From Paulinella micropora (taxonomy: Eukaryota; Cercozoa; Imbricatea; Euglyphida; Paulinellidae), in assembly GCA_019918135.1 (NCBI GenBank), contig WBZZ01002075.1, positions 18,501 through 82,500 of the forward strand: a DNA stretch of 64,000 bases, read 5' to 3'. Below are positions 1 to 9,655 of the stretch, in pieces (positions within the stretch are counted from its first letter, which is position 1; each line of letters opens with the position of its first letter). The translations under genes were made by a program, and so were the position numbers. The notes beneath the pieces are model-generated. The model worked only from the letters and a program-made list of their open reading frames with translations. It was not told the origin of the DNA and made no database searches.

Positions 1-103
1 ATATACATATATATATTTCCTTTGTCTTTGTCGTGTGACTCCAAAAACAAAAGAAAAAAGTCAGGACATTTGTACATATGTTGTCGAGAATTGTCAAATA
101 GGT

Positions 104-526
104 ATGAATAAAAGAGCACGCACCGACAAGCCAAAGGAGGCCAAGGCCGCCTCAAGCGCCAAGAAGATCATGTTAGTCAAGCGCGGGAATGAGGCTGTCA
201 ATGAGGCCTGGTGTCGGCAGGGTAAAGAGTTCCGCGTGCATTACGAGGAAATAGCCGGCTCCGAGGAAAAATGCTTGAAGCTTTGCAAAGAGGTTGCGGA
301 GTGCAGCGAAGACAAGCTTCGCGAACAGAATCACCTGCTTCTGCAAGCACTGTTGGGTGCAAGCAGAATTGCAGAGTCTCACGAGGCAGCCATGGCGTCA
401 ATCCAAGAGATCGGCTGCGAGAGTTGCTGCTACTACCCCTGCGAAAACTGCGGAGAACTTAACAATCCCGAAGATGGAGACGAATGTCCATGTGGCTTTG
501 ACGAAGAAGAAGCCTCGGACATCTAG
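104..526 (+). CDS. Small protein with C-terminal Cys cluster
   Basis: A 140-residue frame from the first ATG; the frame is open further upstream to the window edge region but without an ATG. The N-terminus is basic (MNKRARTDKPKEAK), the middle is Glu/Lys/Ala-rich and probably helical, and the C-terminus has a cysteine cluster (CESCCYYPCENCG, then CPCG) followed by an acidic tail. The Cys spacing suggests metal binding, but I recognise no named zinc-finger family. The last 92 nt of this gene are repeated at 3891-3982 because the tandem duplication next door starts inside this gene, so this is the only full copy. Function unknown. Confidence 0.5.
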   Translation: MNKRARTDKPKEAKAASSAKKIMLVKRGNEAVNEAWCRQGKEFRVHYEEIAGSEEKCLKLCKEVAECSEDKLREQNHLLLQALLGASRIAESHEAAMASIQEIGCESCCYYPCENCGELNNPEDGDECPCGFDEEEASDI

Positions 527-594
527 GAAACAGACGCCTTTTTCTTTGTCTGCCAAACCAAACAATTGTTTTTTGCAACTTTTCTTTAATTAAA

Positions 595-638
595 ACCCAA
601 GAAATTTCTTACTTCAACCCAAGAAATTTCTTGCTTCA
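595..638. repeat. Two 22-bp tandem repeats
   Basis: Two adjacent copies of a 22-bp unit beginning ACCCAAGAAATTTCTT that differ at one base (TTACTTCA versus TTGCTTCA). They fill the short gap between the small Cys-motif gene and the 3' end of the convergent F-box/LRR gene. The same pair recurs about 3456 bp downstream in copy B. Confidence 0.9.
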
Positions 639-708
639 ACCTGCAGCTCTGGCACGCGCGACAAGTGCCCCAGTTTCTCTCCGTCGAATCGTGGGCCGCC
701 TGTGAGGC

Positions 709-1995
709 TCAATCTCTGCAAATGGCTCGCAGATGAACAAGTTCATCGCCAGTAAATTCAGAGAGGTCCAGCGAAAGGTCTTGTAGCGCGCCAAGCCCAG
801 ACAAAGACTTGAACTCGTCGATCGCACAGCCGAACAGACGCAGCTTTTGCAGGCAACCTCCGAGGCAACACAACTGTTGTAGCCCGACAGAGGTGATGCG
901 GTGACAGGAGCCCAGATCTAGCTCTCGCAACCGTTTCAGTCGCGCCACAACGGTGAGCCCCGCGTCAGTTATGTCATTGTTGCCCGCAAGATCCAAGACC
1001 CGCAGGTCTTGCAGTTCGGAGAGATGCCGCAGCGCGTCATTGTTAACGTGGCAATTAGGGACGATGAGCTCCTGCAGCTTGATTATGTCCTTGACAAACT
1101 GGAGATCAGGTACATGCAAACAAGCTAAGTTCAGATATTTAAGCCTATGCAGGCGTGAAAGCCGCGTCAGCCCTGCTATGCTAAGGTCGACGCAGGCATA
1201 CAAAGACAAATACTCGAGATTGCGAAGGCCGGACAAGTTCCCCAGGGCGGAATCAGTGAGCCCTTTGCAGCGATTAAGATTTAGATACCGCAGTTGTTTT
1301 AGTATCGCAATCCAGCTCAACTCACTGGGGACGCGGCTATAAGACAAGTCGAGCTGTCACAGCTCGGTCATCTCTTGCAAGACACTGCAGAGATTGGCAC
1401 TCAACGCTTCATCTCGCCTAAAGCTCAAAACCAAGGTGTGCGGCTTTTTGTCTTTTAGGTACGGAATGAGTGCTTTTTCGGTAGCGATATGGCAGTTGCT
1501 CAGCCAGCTCTTGCACGGAATCAACGCGGGTACGTCATCGACATCAGTAAGCGGGGTTATGTCGTAAATGTTGCCCAAGCCCTGCAAGCCGTTGATATTT
1601 GCGGCCTCTTTTAGGTCCTGGTCTGTGACTATGTCAATCAGGATAGTTTGTACGGTAGTCTTATTCCCTTTGATAGTTCGCAGGATCGGGGCGGTCTCGT
1701 TCCCGTCGATAGTCAGGAAAGGGATCTCTTTCCAATCCTTCCATCGAGCCGCGAGGACCTGCGCGCCGTCCGAACGTATTCGTAGCGCAGGGAACGACAT
1801 GGGGCAACCGTTAATTTTCGCGTCCCTGCAGAGAAAGCACCAGACCGCAAAAAACCACGACGGATTATCCGCGACCAGGGTACAGACCAGCTCCCAGACG
1901 TCGGCGGGCAGGCTCAAAAGAGAGGGCCGGCTCAGAAGAGCGGTCTGCACTAGCGGAATGTCGAGCCTGATGCGTTTGAGCGGCCGTGCGGACAT
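709..1995 (-). pseudogene. F-box/LRR protein gene 1, copy A, with in-frame TGA
   Basis: One minus-strand frame of 429 codons starts at an ATG (MSARPLKRIRLD). Residues about 27-60 look like an F-box (LSLPADVWELVCTLVADN). The C-terminal half has regular leucine-rich repeats of the cysteine-containing type (LRYLNLNRCKGLTDSAL, LRELDLGSCHRITSVGL). F-box/LRR proteins normally act as SCF ubiquitin-ligase substrate receptors. A single TGA at 1357-1359 splits the frame between TEL and QLDLSYSRV, exactly inside a repeat, so both halves clearly belong to one protein. A CGA arginine codon would be one C-to-T change away. No intron that removes the stop is obvious. Without readthrough the product would be an F-box protein lacking its LRR domain. 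Confidence 0.7.
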
Positions 1996-2320
1996 CGCTT
2001 TGTCTGCAGTTCCCCCTCCCCTCCCCCCCCCTTTTTTTTTTCCTTTTTGTTTTTTTCTTGATGTTTCCTTTCTTTTAATGTCGTTCGATTTAGGACGTGG
2101 CCATTCCTTTTTTCTTCAAGTTGCCACAAAAGTTTTTGGATTGGTTGTGAGGGGTGCGGGGGGGGGGGGTGGGGGAAAGGAAAGCAAAAAGGACATTCCT
2201 TTTCAACGCAGCCGCGGCGCCACAGGTGAAGTACCCCCCCCCCCTCCCACCCAAACCGCTAAGAATAAGGTCCGTGCTGGCATTTCTTTTTGGTGTGTGT
2301 GTGTGTGTTTGCCGGGACCA
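1996..2320. other. Low-complexity spacer between the two F-box/LRR genes
   Basis: Runs of C, T and G, a short (GT)n tract and purine-rich segments. No coding frame of quality is present. The same spacer recurs in copy B with slightly different homopolymer lengths. Confidence 0.7.
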
Positions 2321-3738
2321 TCAGTTTGGGGAGGGAGGGGGTGGTGGGGGGGGAGGGCGGGAAGGAGCGCAAGCAGCTAAGAATGAGCACCCTAAAAACT
2401 TGCAAGGGATTCTTTTTTGCAAGAGCTGCAAGTCCCTGTTATTTTGCTGATCGAGCGGCGTCCCGCTGAGGCTCAGGCTCGACAGTGCGGGGCTGTCCGC
2501 TAGCGCCCACAAGTTCGCGACGCCCGCCACGTTCTCTAGCGTCAGCTCGCGCAGGCGCGGCGTCGGGCGCATGGCCCGCAGGTCGAGCTCAGCTGTACAG
2601 TCGGTGATTGTTAACGTCTGCAGCCTGGGCGCGCTGCCGAAACGCAGCCCGCGCAGACAAAGGCAGTCGGACAGCACGACGTCCTCGGCCATAGCCGCAA
2701 TGTGGTCCAGCTCCTCCTAGAACAACGCCTTGGTGAAAGTCAGCGCGCGCAGGTTGGGCCAGCAGCTGAAAAAGCGTGAGGAGCGCAGCGCCGCGTTGCA
2801 GAGTGTCAGGCTCTCGACCCGCAGCCTGACGCGGTTGTCTGCGCACGAATCGTCCAGCATACCATAAGTATCGTGCCAGGCCAGGCTCCGTAGCTCGGGC
2901 AGACGCGCCAGGCAGGCCAGCAGGTCCGCCACATCCTGCGCCTCGACCGCACAGTACTCGAGGCACAATTCTTGCATGTGCCTCAGGCACCGCAGCACGG
3001 GCACGGCGGTCCGGCACACGGCACGTGCTGGGGGGAACCGCAGGCTCCTGAGCTCCGGGAGCTCCGCCAGCCCCTCCGGACAGCGGTGCCCCCGTTGGTC
3101 GGGCAGCGACAACGCGCGCAGGCGGGGCAGCAGCCGCAGCAGCGCGTCGAGCCCGTCAAGCTGCTGGTACGAGTCCGACAGGTCGAGCTCCACCAGCGCG
3201 GAGCTGCGCGAACCAGTCCAGGGCGGGCAGCCAGCCACACCTAAAGAAGCGAGCCCGGCGCAGCCGGACCAACGCGGCTAGCGGCGATAGCACGGCCTCC
3301 GCGAAGGCCCGGCAGTACTCGAACGATAGCTGCTCCAAACTCGTGAGGCCGGCCAGGGCCCGAATGTCGTCGGCGCGCGCCTCTTTCCTCCAGGACACCA
3401 GCCGCAGCGAGCGAACGCCGTGCAGGCAGTCGGCGCACTCCGCAAGTGTCCCCGAACCCTCGAACGCCGCGGTGTCCACCACCTCCTCGGTAATCGAAGA
3501 GCCGCGCGCGCAGCGCGAACAACGCTGCTTTAGGTGGAAGGCAGGGCAGCACCAGCTCCGTGGGCCACCAACGGTCGGAGCCCCAGAGCCCGCCGCGGCA
3601 CACTCGTGACAAACGCAGCAATTCCAGGTGCGGCAGAAAGGCAAGGAGCAGCCGGACCACGTCTGCTGGTAGCTGTTGCTGGCTGGGCGAAAGCGCTCTT
3701 TTTTTACGCTTTCTACCCGAGCACCGCGGGCCGTTCAA
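2321..3738 (-). pseudogene. F-box/LRR protein gene 2, copy A, multiply broken
   Basis: Minus-strand, GC-rich. The upstream part encodes an F-box-like segment (LPADVVRLLLAFLPHLELL) with no ATG in its open frame, so an upstream exon or lost start must be assumed. The LRR part (LVELDLSDSYQQLDGLDALL, LRSLAWHDTYGMLDD) lies in a different frame. It is further broken here by a 2-bp deletion near 3199-3205 that copy B lacks, and by an in-frame TAG at 2717-2719, after which LRR coding resumes (LQTLTITDCTAELDLRAM). The C-terminus runs into the proline-coding simple sequence of the spacer, so the true end is uncertain. The role would be as for gene 1, but this copy is almost certainly non-functional. 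Confidence 0.65.
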
Positions 3739-3890
3739 CTATCTACCAGGCTTTTTTGGGTTGGGGTGGGCTGAGAAAGAGAGAGAAGAGAGAGAAAAGC
3801 AAGCAAAGAAAAAAAAAGAAAAAGGGACGAGCGGTAGCGGAATACAAGAGGTACCAGGAAAGACGCGGGGGGGGGGCGGGTAGAGATCTG
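3739..3890. other. Purine-rich leader of gene 2, copy A
   Basis: GA-rich on the plus strand, so pyrimidine-rich upstream of the minus-strand F-box frame, ending in AG directly before the open frame. This looks like a splice-acceptor tract or 5' leader. It ends with GTAGAGATCTG, the right edge of the duplicated unit. Confidence 0.45.
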
Positions 3891-3982
3891 ACCCCTGCGA
3901 AAACTGCGGAGAACTTAACAATCCCGAAGATGGAGACGAATGTCCATGTGGCTTTGACGAAGAAGAAGCCTCGGACATCTAG
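3891..3982 (+). pseudogene. 3' fragment of the small Cys-motif gene
   Basis: Identical to 435-526, encoding CENCGELNNPEDGDECPCG and the acidic tail, but without promoter or 5' coding part. It is a by-product of the tandem duplication, whose left breakpoint lies inside the small gene. Confidence 0.9.
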
Positions 3983-4164
3983 GAAACAGACGCCTTTTTC
4001 TTTGTCTGCCAAACCAAACAATTGTTTTTTGCAACTTTTCTTTAATTAAAACCCAAGAAATTTCTTACTTCAACCCAAGAAATTTCTTGCTTCAACCTGC
4101 AGCTCTGGCACGCGCGACAAGTGCCCCAGTTTCTCTCCGTCGAATCGTGGGCCGCCTGTGAGGC

Positions 4165-5451
4165 TCAATCTCTGCAAATGGCTCGCAGATGAACAAGTTC
4201 ATCGCCAGTAAATTCAGAGAGGTCCAGCGAAAGGTCTTGTAGCGCGCCAAGCCCAGACAAAGACTTGAACTCGTCGATCGCACAGCCGAACAGACGCAGC
4301 TTTTGCAGGCAACCTCCGAGGCAACACAACTGTTGTAGCCCGACAGAGGTGATGCGGTGACAGGAGCCCAGATCTAGCTCTCGCAACCGTTTCAGTCGCG
4401 CCACAACGGTGAGCCCCGCGTCAGTTATGTCATTGTTGCCCGCAAGATCCAAGACCCGCAGGTCTTGCAGTTCGGAGAGATGCCGCAGCGCGTCATTGTT
4501 AACGTGGCAATTAGGGACGATGAGCTCCTGCAGCTTGATTATGTCCTTGACAAACTGGAGATCAGGTACATGCAAACAAGCTAAGTTCAGATATTTAAGC
4601 CTATGCAGGCGTGAAAGCCGCGTCAGCCCTGCTATGCTAAGGTCGACGCAGGCATACAAAGACAAATACTCGAGATTGCGAAGGCCGGACAAGTTCCCCA
4701 GGGCGGAATCAGTGAGCCCTTTGCAGCGATTAAGATTTAGATACCGCAGTTGTTTTAGTATCGCAATCCAGCTCAACTCACTGGGGACGCGGCTATAAGA
4801 CAAGTCGAGCTGTCACAGCTCGGTCATCTCTTGCAAGACACTGCAGAGATTGGCACTCAACGCTTCATCTCGCCTAAAGCTCAAAACCAAGGTGTGCGGC
4901 TTTTTGTCTTTTAGGTACGGAATGAGTGCTTCCTCGGTAGAGATATGGCAGTTGCTCAGCCAGCTCTTGCACGGAATCAACGCGGGTACGTCATCGACAT
5001 CAGTAAGCGGGGTTATGTCGTAAATGTTGCCCAAGCCCTGCAAGCCGTTGATATTTGCGGCCTCTTTTAGGTCCTGGTCTGTGACTATGTCAATCAGGAT
5101 AGTTTGTACGGTAGTCTTATTCCCTTTGATAGTTCGCAGGATCGGGGCGGTCTCGTTCCCGTCGATAGTCAGGAAAGGGATCTCTTTCCAATCCTTCCAT
5201 CGAGCCGCGAGGACCTGCGCGCCGTCCGAACGTATTCGTAGCGCAGGGAACGACACGGGGCAACCGTTAATTTTCGCGTCCCTGCAGAGAAAGCACCAGA
5301 CCGCAAAAAACCACGACGGATTATCCGCGACCAGGGTACAGACCAGCTCCCAGACGTCGGCGGGCAGGCTCAAAAGAGAGGGCCGGCTCAGAAGAGCGGT
5401 CTGCACTAGCGGAATGTCGAGCCTGATGCGTTTGAGCGGCCGTGCGGACAT
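4165..5451 (-). pseudogene. F-box/LRR protein gene 1, copy B, with in-frame TGA
   Basis: Counterpart of the gene at 709-1995, with the same F-box, the same LRR array and the same TGA (4813-4815). The few amino-acid differences include Met to Val at the residue before SFPALR and changes in the segment HISTEEALIPY versus HIATEKALIPY. Since both copies carry the TGA, the nonsense change predates the duplication, or the codon is decoded. Confidence 0.7.
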
Positions 5452-5715
5452 CGCTTTGTCTGCAGTTCCCCCTCCCCTCCCCCCCCTTTTTTTTTTTCCT
5501 TTTTGTTTTTTTCTTGATGTTTCCTTTCTTTTAATGTCGTTCGATTTAGGACGTGGCCATTCCTTTTTTCTTCAAGTTGCCACAAAAGTTTTTGGATTGG
5601 TTGTGAGGGGTGCGGGGGGGGGGGGTGGGGGAAAGGAAAGCAAAAAGGACATTCCTTTTCAACGCAGCCGCGGCGCCACAGGTGAAGTACCCCCCCCCCC
5701 CTCCCACCCAAACCG

Positions 5716-7198
5716 CTAAGAATAAGGTCCGTGCTGGCATTTCTTTTTGGTGTGTGTGTGTGTGTTTGCCGGGACCATCAGTTTGGGGAGGGAGGGGGTG
5801 GTGGGGGGGGGAGGGCGGGAAGGAGCGCAAGCAGCTAAGAATGAGCACCCTAAAAACTTGCAAGGGATTCTTTTTTGCAAGAGCTGCAAGTCCCTGTTAT
5901 TTTGCTGATCGAGCGGCGTCCCGCTGAGGCTCAGGCTCGACAGTGCGGGGCTGTCCGCTAGCGCCCACAAGTTCGCGACGCCCGCCACGTTCTCTAGCGT
6001 CAGCTCGCGCAGGCGCGGCGTCGGGCGCATGGCCCGCAGGTCGAGCTCAGCTGTACAGTCGGTGATTGTTAACGTCTGCAGCCTGGGCGCGCTGCCGAAA
6101 CGCAGCCCGCGCAGACAAAGGCAGTCGGACAGCACGACGTCCTCGGCCATAGCCGCAATGTGGTCCAGCTCCTCCTAGAACAACGCCTTGGTGAAAGTCA
6201 GCGCGCGCAGGTTGGGCCAGCAGCTGAAAAAGCGTGAGGAGCGCAGCGCCGCGTTGCAGAGTGTCAGGCTCTCGACCCGCAGCCTGACGCGGTTGTCTGC
6301 GCACGAATCGTCCAGCATACCATAAGTATCGTGCCAGGCCAGGCTCCGTAGCTCGGGCAGACGCGCCAGGCAGGCCAGCAGGTCCGCCACATCCTGCGCC
6401 TCGACCGCACAGTACTCGAGGCACAATTCTTGCATGTGCCTCAGGCACCGCAGCACGGGCACGGCGGTCCGGCACACGGCACGTGCTGGGGGGAACCGCA
6501 GGCTCCTGAGCTCCGGGAGCTCCGCCAGCCCCTCCGGACAGCGGTGCCCCCGTTGGTCGGGCAGCGACAACGCGCGCAGGCGGGGCAGCAGCCGCAGCAG
6601 CGCGTCGAGCCCGTCAAGCTGCTGGTACGAGTCCGACAGGTCGAGCTCCACCAGCGCGGGGAGCTGCGCGAACCAGTCCAGGGCGGGCAGCCAGCCACAC
6701 CTAAAGAAGCGAGCCCGGCGCAGCCGGACCAACGCGGCTAGCGGCGATAGCACGGCCTCCGCGAAGGCCCGGCAGTACTCGAACGATAGCTGCTCCAAAC
6801 TCGTGAGGCCGGCCAGGGCCCGAATGTCGTCGGCGCGCGCCTCTTTCCTCCAGGACACCAGCCGCAGCGAGCGAACGCCGTGCAGGCAGTCGGCGCACTC
6901 CGCAAGTGTCCCCGAACCCTCGAACGCCGCGGTGTCCACCACCTCCTCGGTAATCGAAGAGCCGCGCGCGCAGCGCGAACAACGCTGCTTTAGGTGGAAG
7001 GCAGGGCAGCACCAGCTCCGTGGGCCACCAACGGTCGGAGCCCCAGAGCCCGCCGCGGCACACTCGTGACAAACGCAGCAATTCCAGGTGCGGCAGAAAG
7101 GCAAGGAGCAGCCGGACCACGTCTGCTGGTAGCTGTTGCTGGCTGGGCGAAAGCGCTCTTTTTTTACGCTTTCTACCCGAGCACCGCGGGCCGTTCAA
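5716..7198 (-). pseudogene. F-box/LRR protein gene 2, copy B
   Basis: Counterpart of 2321-3738 without the 2-bp deletion: the LRR frame runs uninterrupted through LVELDLSDSYQQLDGLDALL up to the shared TAG at 6175-6177, then resumes to about 5900 before entering simple sequence. The F-box segment (about 7000-7198) remains in another frame, again without an ATG. The F-box to LRR frame change falls near 6960, at CGAGGAGGTGGTGG, a stretch without a long homopolymer. Either a cryptic intron or an ancient one-base indel shared by both copies explains it. Confidence 0.65.
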
Positions 7199-7341
7199 CT
7201 ATCTACCAGGCTTTTTTGGGTTGGGGTGGGCTGAGAAAGAGAGAGAAGAGAGAGAAAAGCAAGCAAAGAAAAAAAAAGAAAAAGGGACGAGCGGTAGCGG
7301 AATACAAGAGGTACCAGAAAAGACGCGGGGGGGGGGGGGCG

Positions 7342-7360
7342 GGTAGAGATCTGATCTCTA
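7342..7360. repeat. 19-bp perfect palindrome at the duplication edge
   Basis: GTAGAGATC-T-GATCTCTAC has 9-bp arms around one base and sits exactly at the right end of copy B. Only its left half plus the centre is present at the A/B junction (3880-3890). Confidence 0.9.
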
Positions 7361-7750
7361 CCCCGGCCCCCCACCCCCCCCCACCCTCCCCCCCCCCCCC
7401 CCCCCGTCGCACCAGATTCTCCCTTCCCTTCCCACGCCTAAAAAAGTTTTCTGAGCTTTTTTTTCTTGGATTCTTTCTGTAGTGCTGTCTCTCTTATACA
7501 ATCTCTTTTTTTTCTTCTTTTTTTTTTGTTCATTTGTGCCGGCCCCCCCCCCCCCCCCCAACACTTCTGGCAAATCTGGGCCAGTTTTTGGGCTGTGAAG
7601 AAAGAGATGGGGGGGGGGCCGGCACAAGAAAAAGAACTCTCGGCCCCCTCCCCTCCACCCCCACTTTTGATAATAGCTTTCTCGTAAAGGACACAGCCAG
7701 AATTCGTTATCATTTGTTATTTTCTTTTCTGGCACTCTAAATCCTCAAAG
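7361..7750. other. C-, T- and G-run spacer
   Basis: Long C runs, T-rich stretches and a G run. No gene is seen. It probably contains the promoter of the downstream DUF1152-like gene, but no element can be named. Confidence 0.6.
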
Positions 7751-9106
7751 ATGGAGGACACCAGAAAATGCACTGACGTGGATTGCGACAATCCAGTGAT
7801 CAAAACAATAGTGCTTGTCGGAGCCGGTGGCGGCGGAGATTTCCAGCACTTGCGATTGCCGCCTACGAAGTCTATGCGGAAAGAAAACAACGAGTTCTTC
7901 GACAACCCCTGGGACAACGCAAGTATTATCCCGTGACTGCTGGCTATTTCTGGGCTGACTAAAAGAACACCATGCTGAACCTGCCCGATGAAAAAGGCAA
8001 AAAGCCTAGCTCATCGCGGCCTGAGCTGACGCTCACCAAAGCAAAAGAGTGGTTCCGTGGCCTGGGAATAGATACAGACGTGCTGCAGAGCGGAGATGCG
8101 TTCAAGGTTCCCGGAGTCGATTTGGATGCCTTTACAACGGACTTAGACGAAACCTTATTGAATAAGCTAGCACCCAACAAAGAGGACGACAAGCTATCGA
8201 CAAACGAACGATTCAAGCTAAAATTGAAAGGCCCTGATTACGTCTACTGTTCGCTTGCGGCGGAGAGCTTCGCCTTCAAGGAATTTCGAGATGAATATGC
8301 AAAAGATGAATATTCCAAATATCACGAAATCATCGCGGATCCGTACATGACTCCTACAACGAAGAAGGGCAACGATCAGATGACAGAAGCGATGGCCAAA
8401 TTCCTCCGCGAGAGCCTTGACAAGAAAGGCGACGACTTTGAGGTGCGCGTGCTCGACGTCGGCGGTGACATCATGAGCCCTGACAGGAATGAACGGGACG
8501 TGAGCGTGCGCAACATGCTGCTAGAATTGTTCGAGAGTGGAAAAATAAAGGGCTTCCAGTGCCTGCAGATCCACGTCGCGGGCGCGGGGGTGGACTCGCA
8601 CACGACCTCTGCACAAGCACTGGAGAACATGTACAAGTGGGCCAAAGGCAAGGGTGCAACCGTGAACACGGATGACGGCCTTGGGGAGTCTTTCTGTCAG
8701 GTCCTGCAGAAGACAGAGTTTGCCCATAACATGCGCGAGAAGGGGCGCGCGAACGGCAACTACATGGAAGCGCGAAACCTACAAAGAGCTGGAGAGAAAC
8801 GGCAAGGCCATGTCCAACAAACAGTTGGAGGCACTAAAAAAAGATTATTTAGACCAATATCTACTGAAACGCCATGATGCGAACAAGGAGCCTCAGAAGG
8901 GGATAGACATCACCGCTGAATTCAAGGCGGCTAATGACTTGGCAAAGGTCAAGTCGTTGTTCCAGAGACTGGCCGCGTATTACGTGATCAGGGTCCCTCC
9001 GAAGAAGGAGCGCGTACCAGAAGCGGTGCCACAGGGAACGCCTGCTGCACCGGAAACTGCTGCTTCAGTTTCGCTGACCGTTTCGTCTCAATCTGATAAT
9101 CAATAG
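7751..9106 (+). CDS. DUF1152-like protein, exon structure uncertain
   Basis: The first segment (7751 to about 7922) has a glycine-rich motif, IVLVGAGGGGDFQHL. The second (about 7966-8770) has VRVLDVGGDIMSP and a downstream HVAGAGVDSHTTSAQAL. These resemble the two hallmark glycine motifs of DUF1152, a family of unknown function best known from archaea and bacteria. A short GT-AG intron probably joins the segments: GTATTATCC begins at 7923 and CTGACTAAAAG ends at 7965, but the phase does not fit perfectly, so an acceptor nearer 7996 is possible. Near 8770-8790 coding moves to the next frame (ETYKELERNGKAM) and runs to TAG/TAA-terminated Ser/Ala-rich sequence at 9106. That is a one-base frame change, not an obvious intron. 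Function unknown. Confidence 0.5.
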
Positions 9107-9655
9107 ACGGCAGAGCAAAAGGGAGGGGAAGGGAAAGGGCGGGGAAATCAACGACAAACAAAAAATTTCAAAATATTTTTTAAAAAAAAGATTTTCACTT
9201 GTACGTTGCTCAGGCTGCAAAATTATATATATACAAAAAAGAGAGGGGGTCTTTTCCCAGAAAAAAAAGTAAGAGCGGGGGAAGGGGGGGGGGCGCGGGA
9301 AGTTGTGTGAACGCAAAGGAGGGGAAAATAAGAAAACAAAGGCGTGCGGAGAAGGGGGGGGGTGTGGGAGTGGTAAGAGAGAGAGAGAGACGTCAAGAAG
9401 AAGTGGTGCGGGGTCTGTCTCTCTTCGTTGGCTTCCGCGCCCTTTTCCCTTCCCCCCCCCCCCCGGCAGGCGCAAGAAAGTAGGCCCCTTTTGTGTCGAG
9501 ACTTTTTCTTTTTTTTTCTTTTTTTTCTTTTGCTGTTTGCAAACAAAGAGAGGACGGACAGAGACCACAAAAAAAAAGAGAACAGCGTCCAAAAAAAAAG
9601 CAGGACACCACAACCACAACAGAAAGAAAAAGGCCCTTACAGCTTCAGCGCGCAA
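9107..9655. other. Purine- and homopolymer-rich intergenic DNA
   Basis: G-, A- and T-runs and a short (GA)n tract. No supported gene. It forms the 3' flank of the DUF1152-like gene and the 5' flank of the glycosyltransferase. Confidence 0.6.

Larger units (their letters stand above)
435..3890. repeat. Tandem segmental duplication, copy A (3456 bp)
   Basis: From position 435 (ACCCCTGCGAAAACTGCGG) the sequence is matched from 3891 onward, offset 3456 bp, almost base for base through two F-box/LRR genes to the shared end GTAGAGATCTG. Visible differences are a few substitutions, homopolymer lengths and a 2-bp deletion near 3199-3205 in this copy. The near-identity, including intergenic DNA, means a recent event or an assembly duplication. 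Confidence 0.92.
3891..7353. repeat. Tandem segmental duplication, copy B (3463 bp)
   Basis: Direct repeat of 435-3890, head to tail with no spacer. It ends in GTAGAGATCTG like copy A, but here the sequence continues as ATCTCTAC, completing a 19-bp palindrome. That suggests copy B keeps the ancestral right flank and that copy A was joined at the palindrome centre. Confidence 0.92.

Noticed and set aside
709..5451. A variant genetic code with TGA as a sense codon
   Set aside because: TAG and TAA interrupt other genes in the same way, and normal genes here end in all three stops; decay by C-to-T change explains the pattern more simply.
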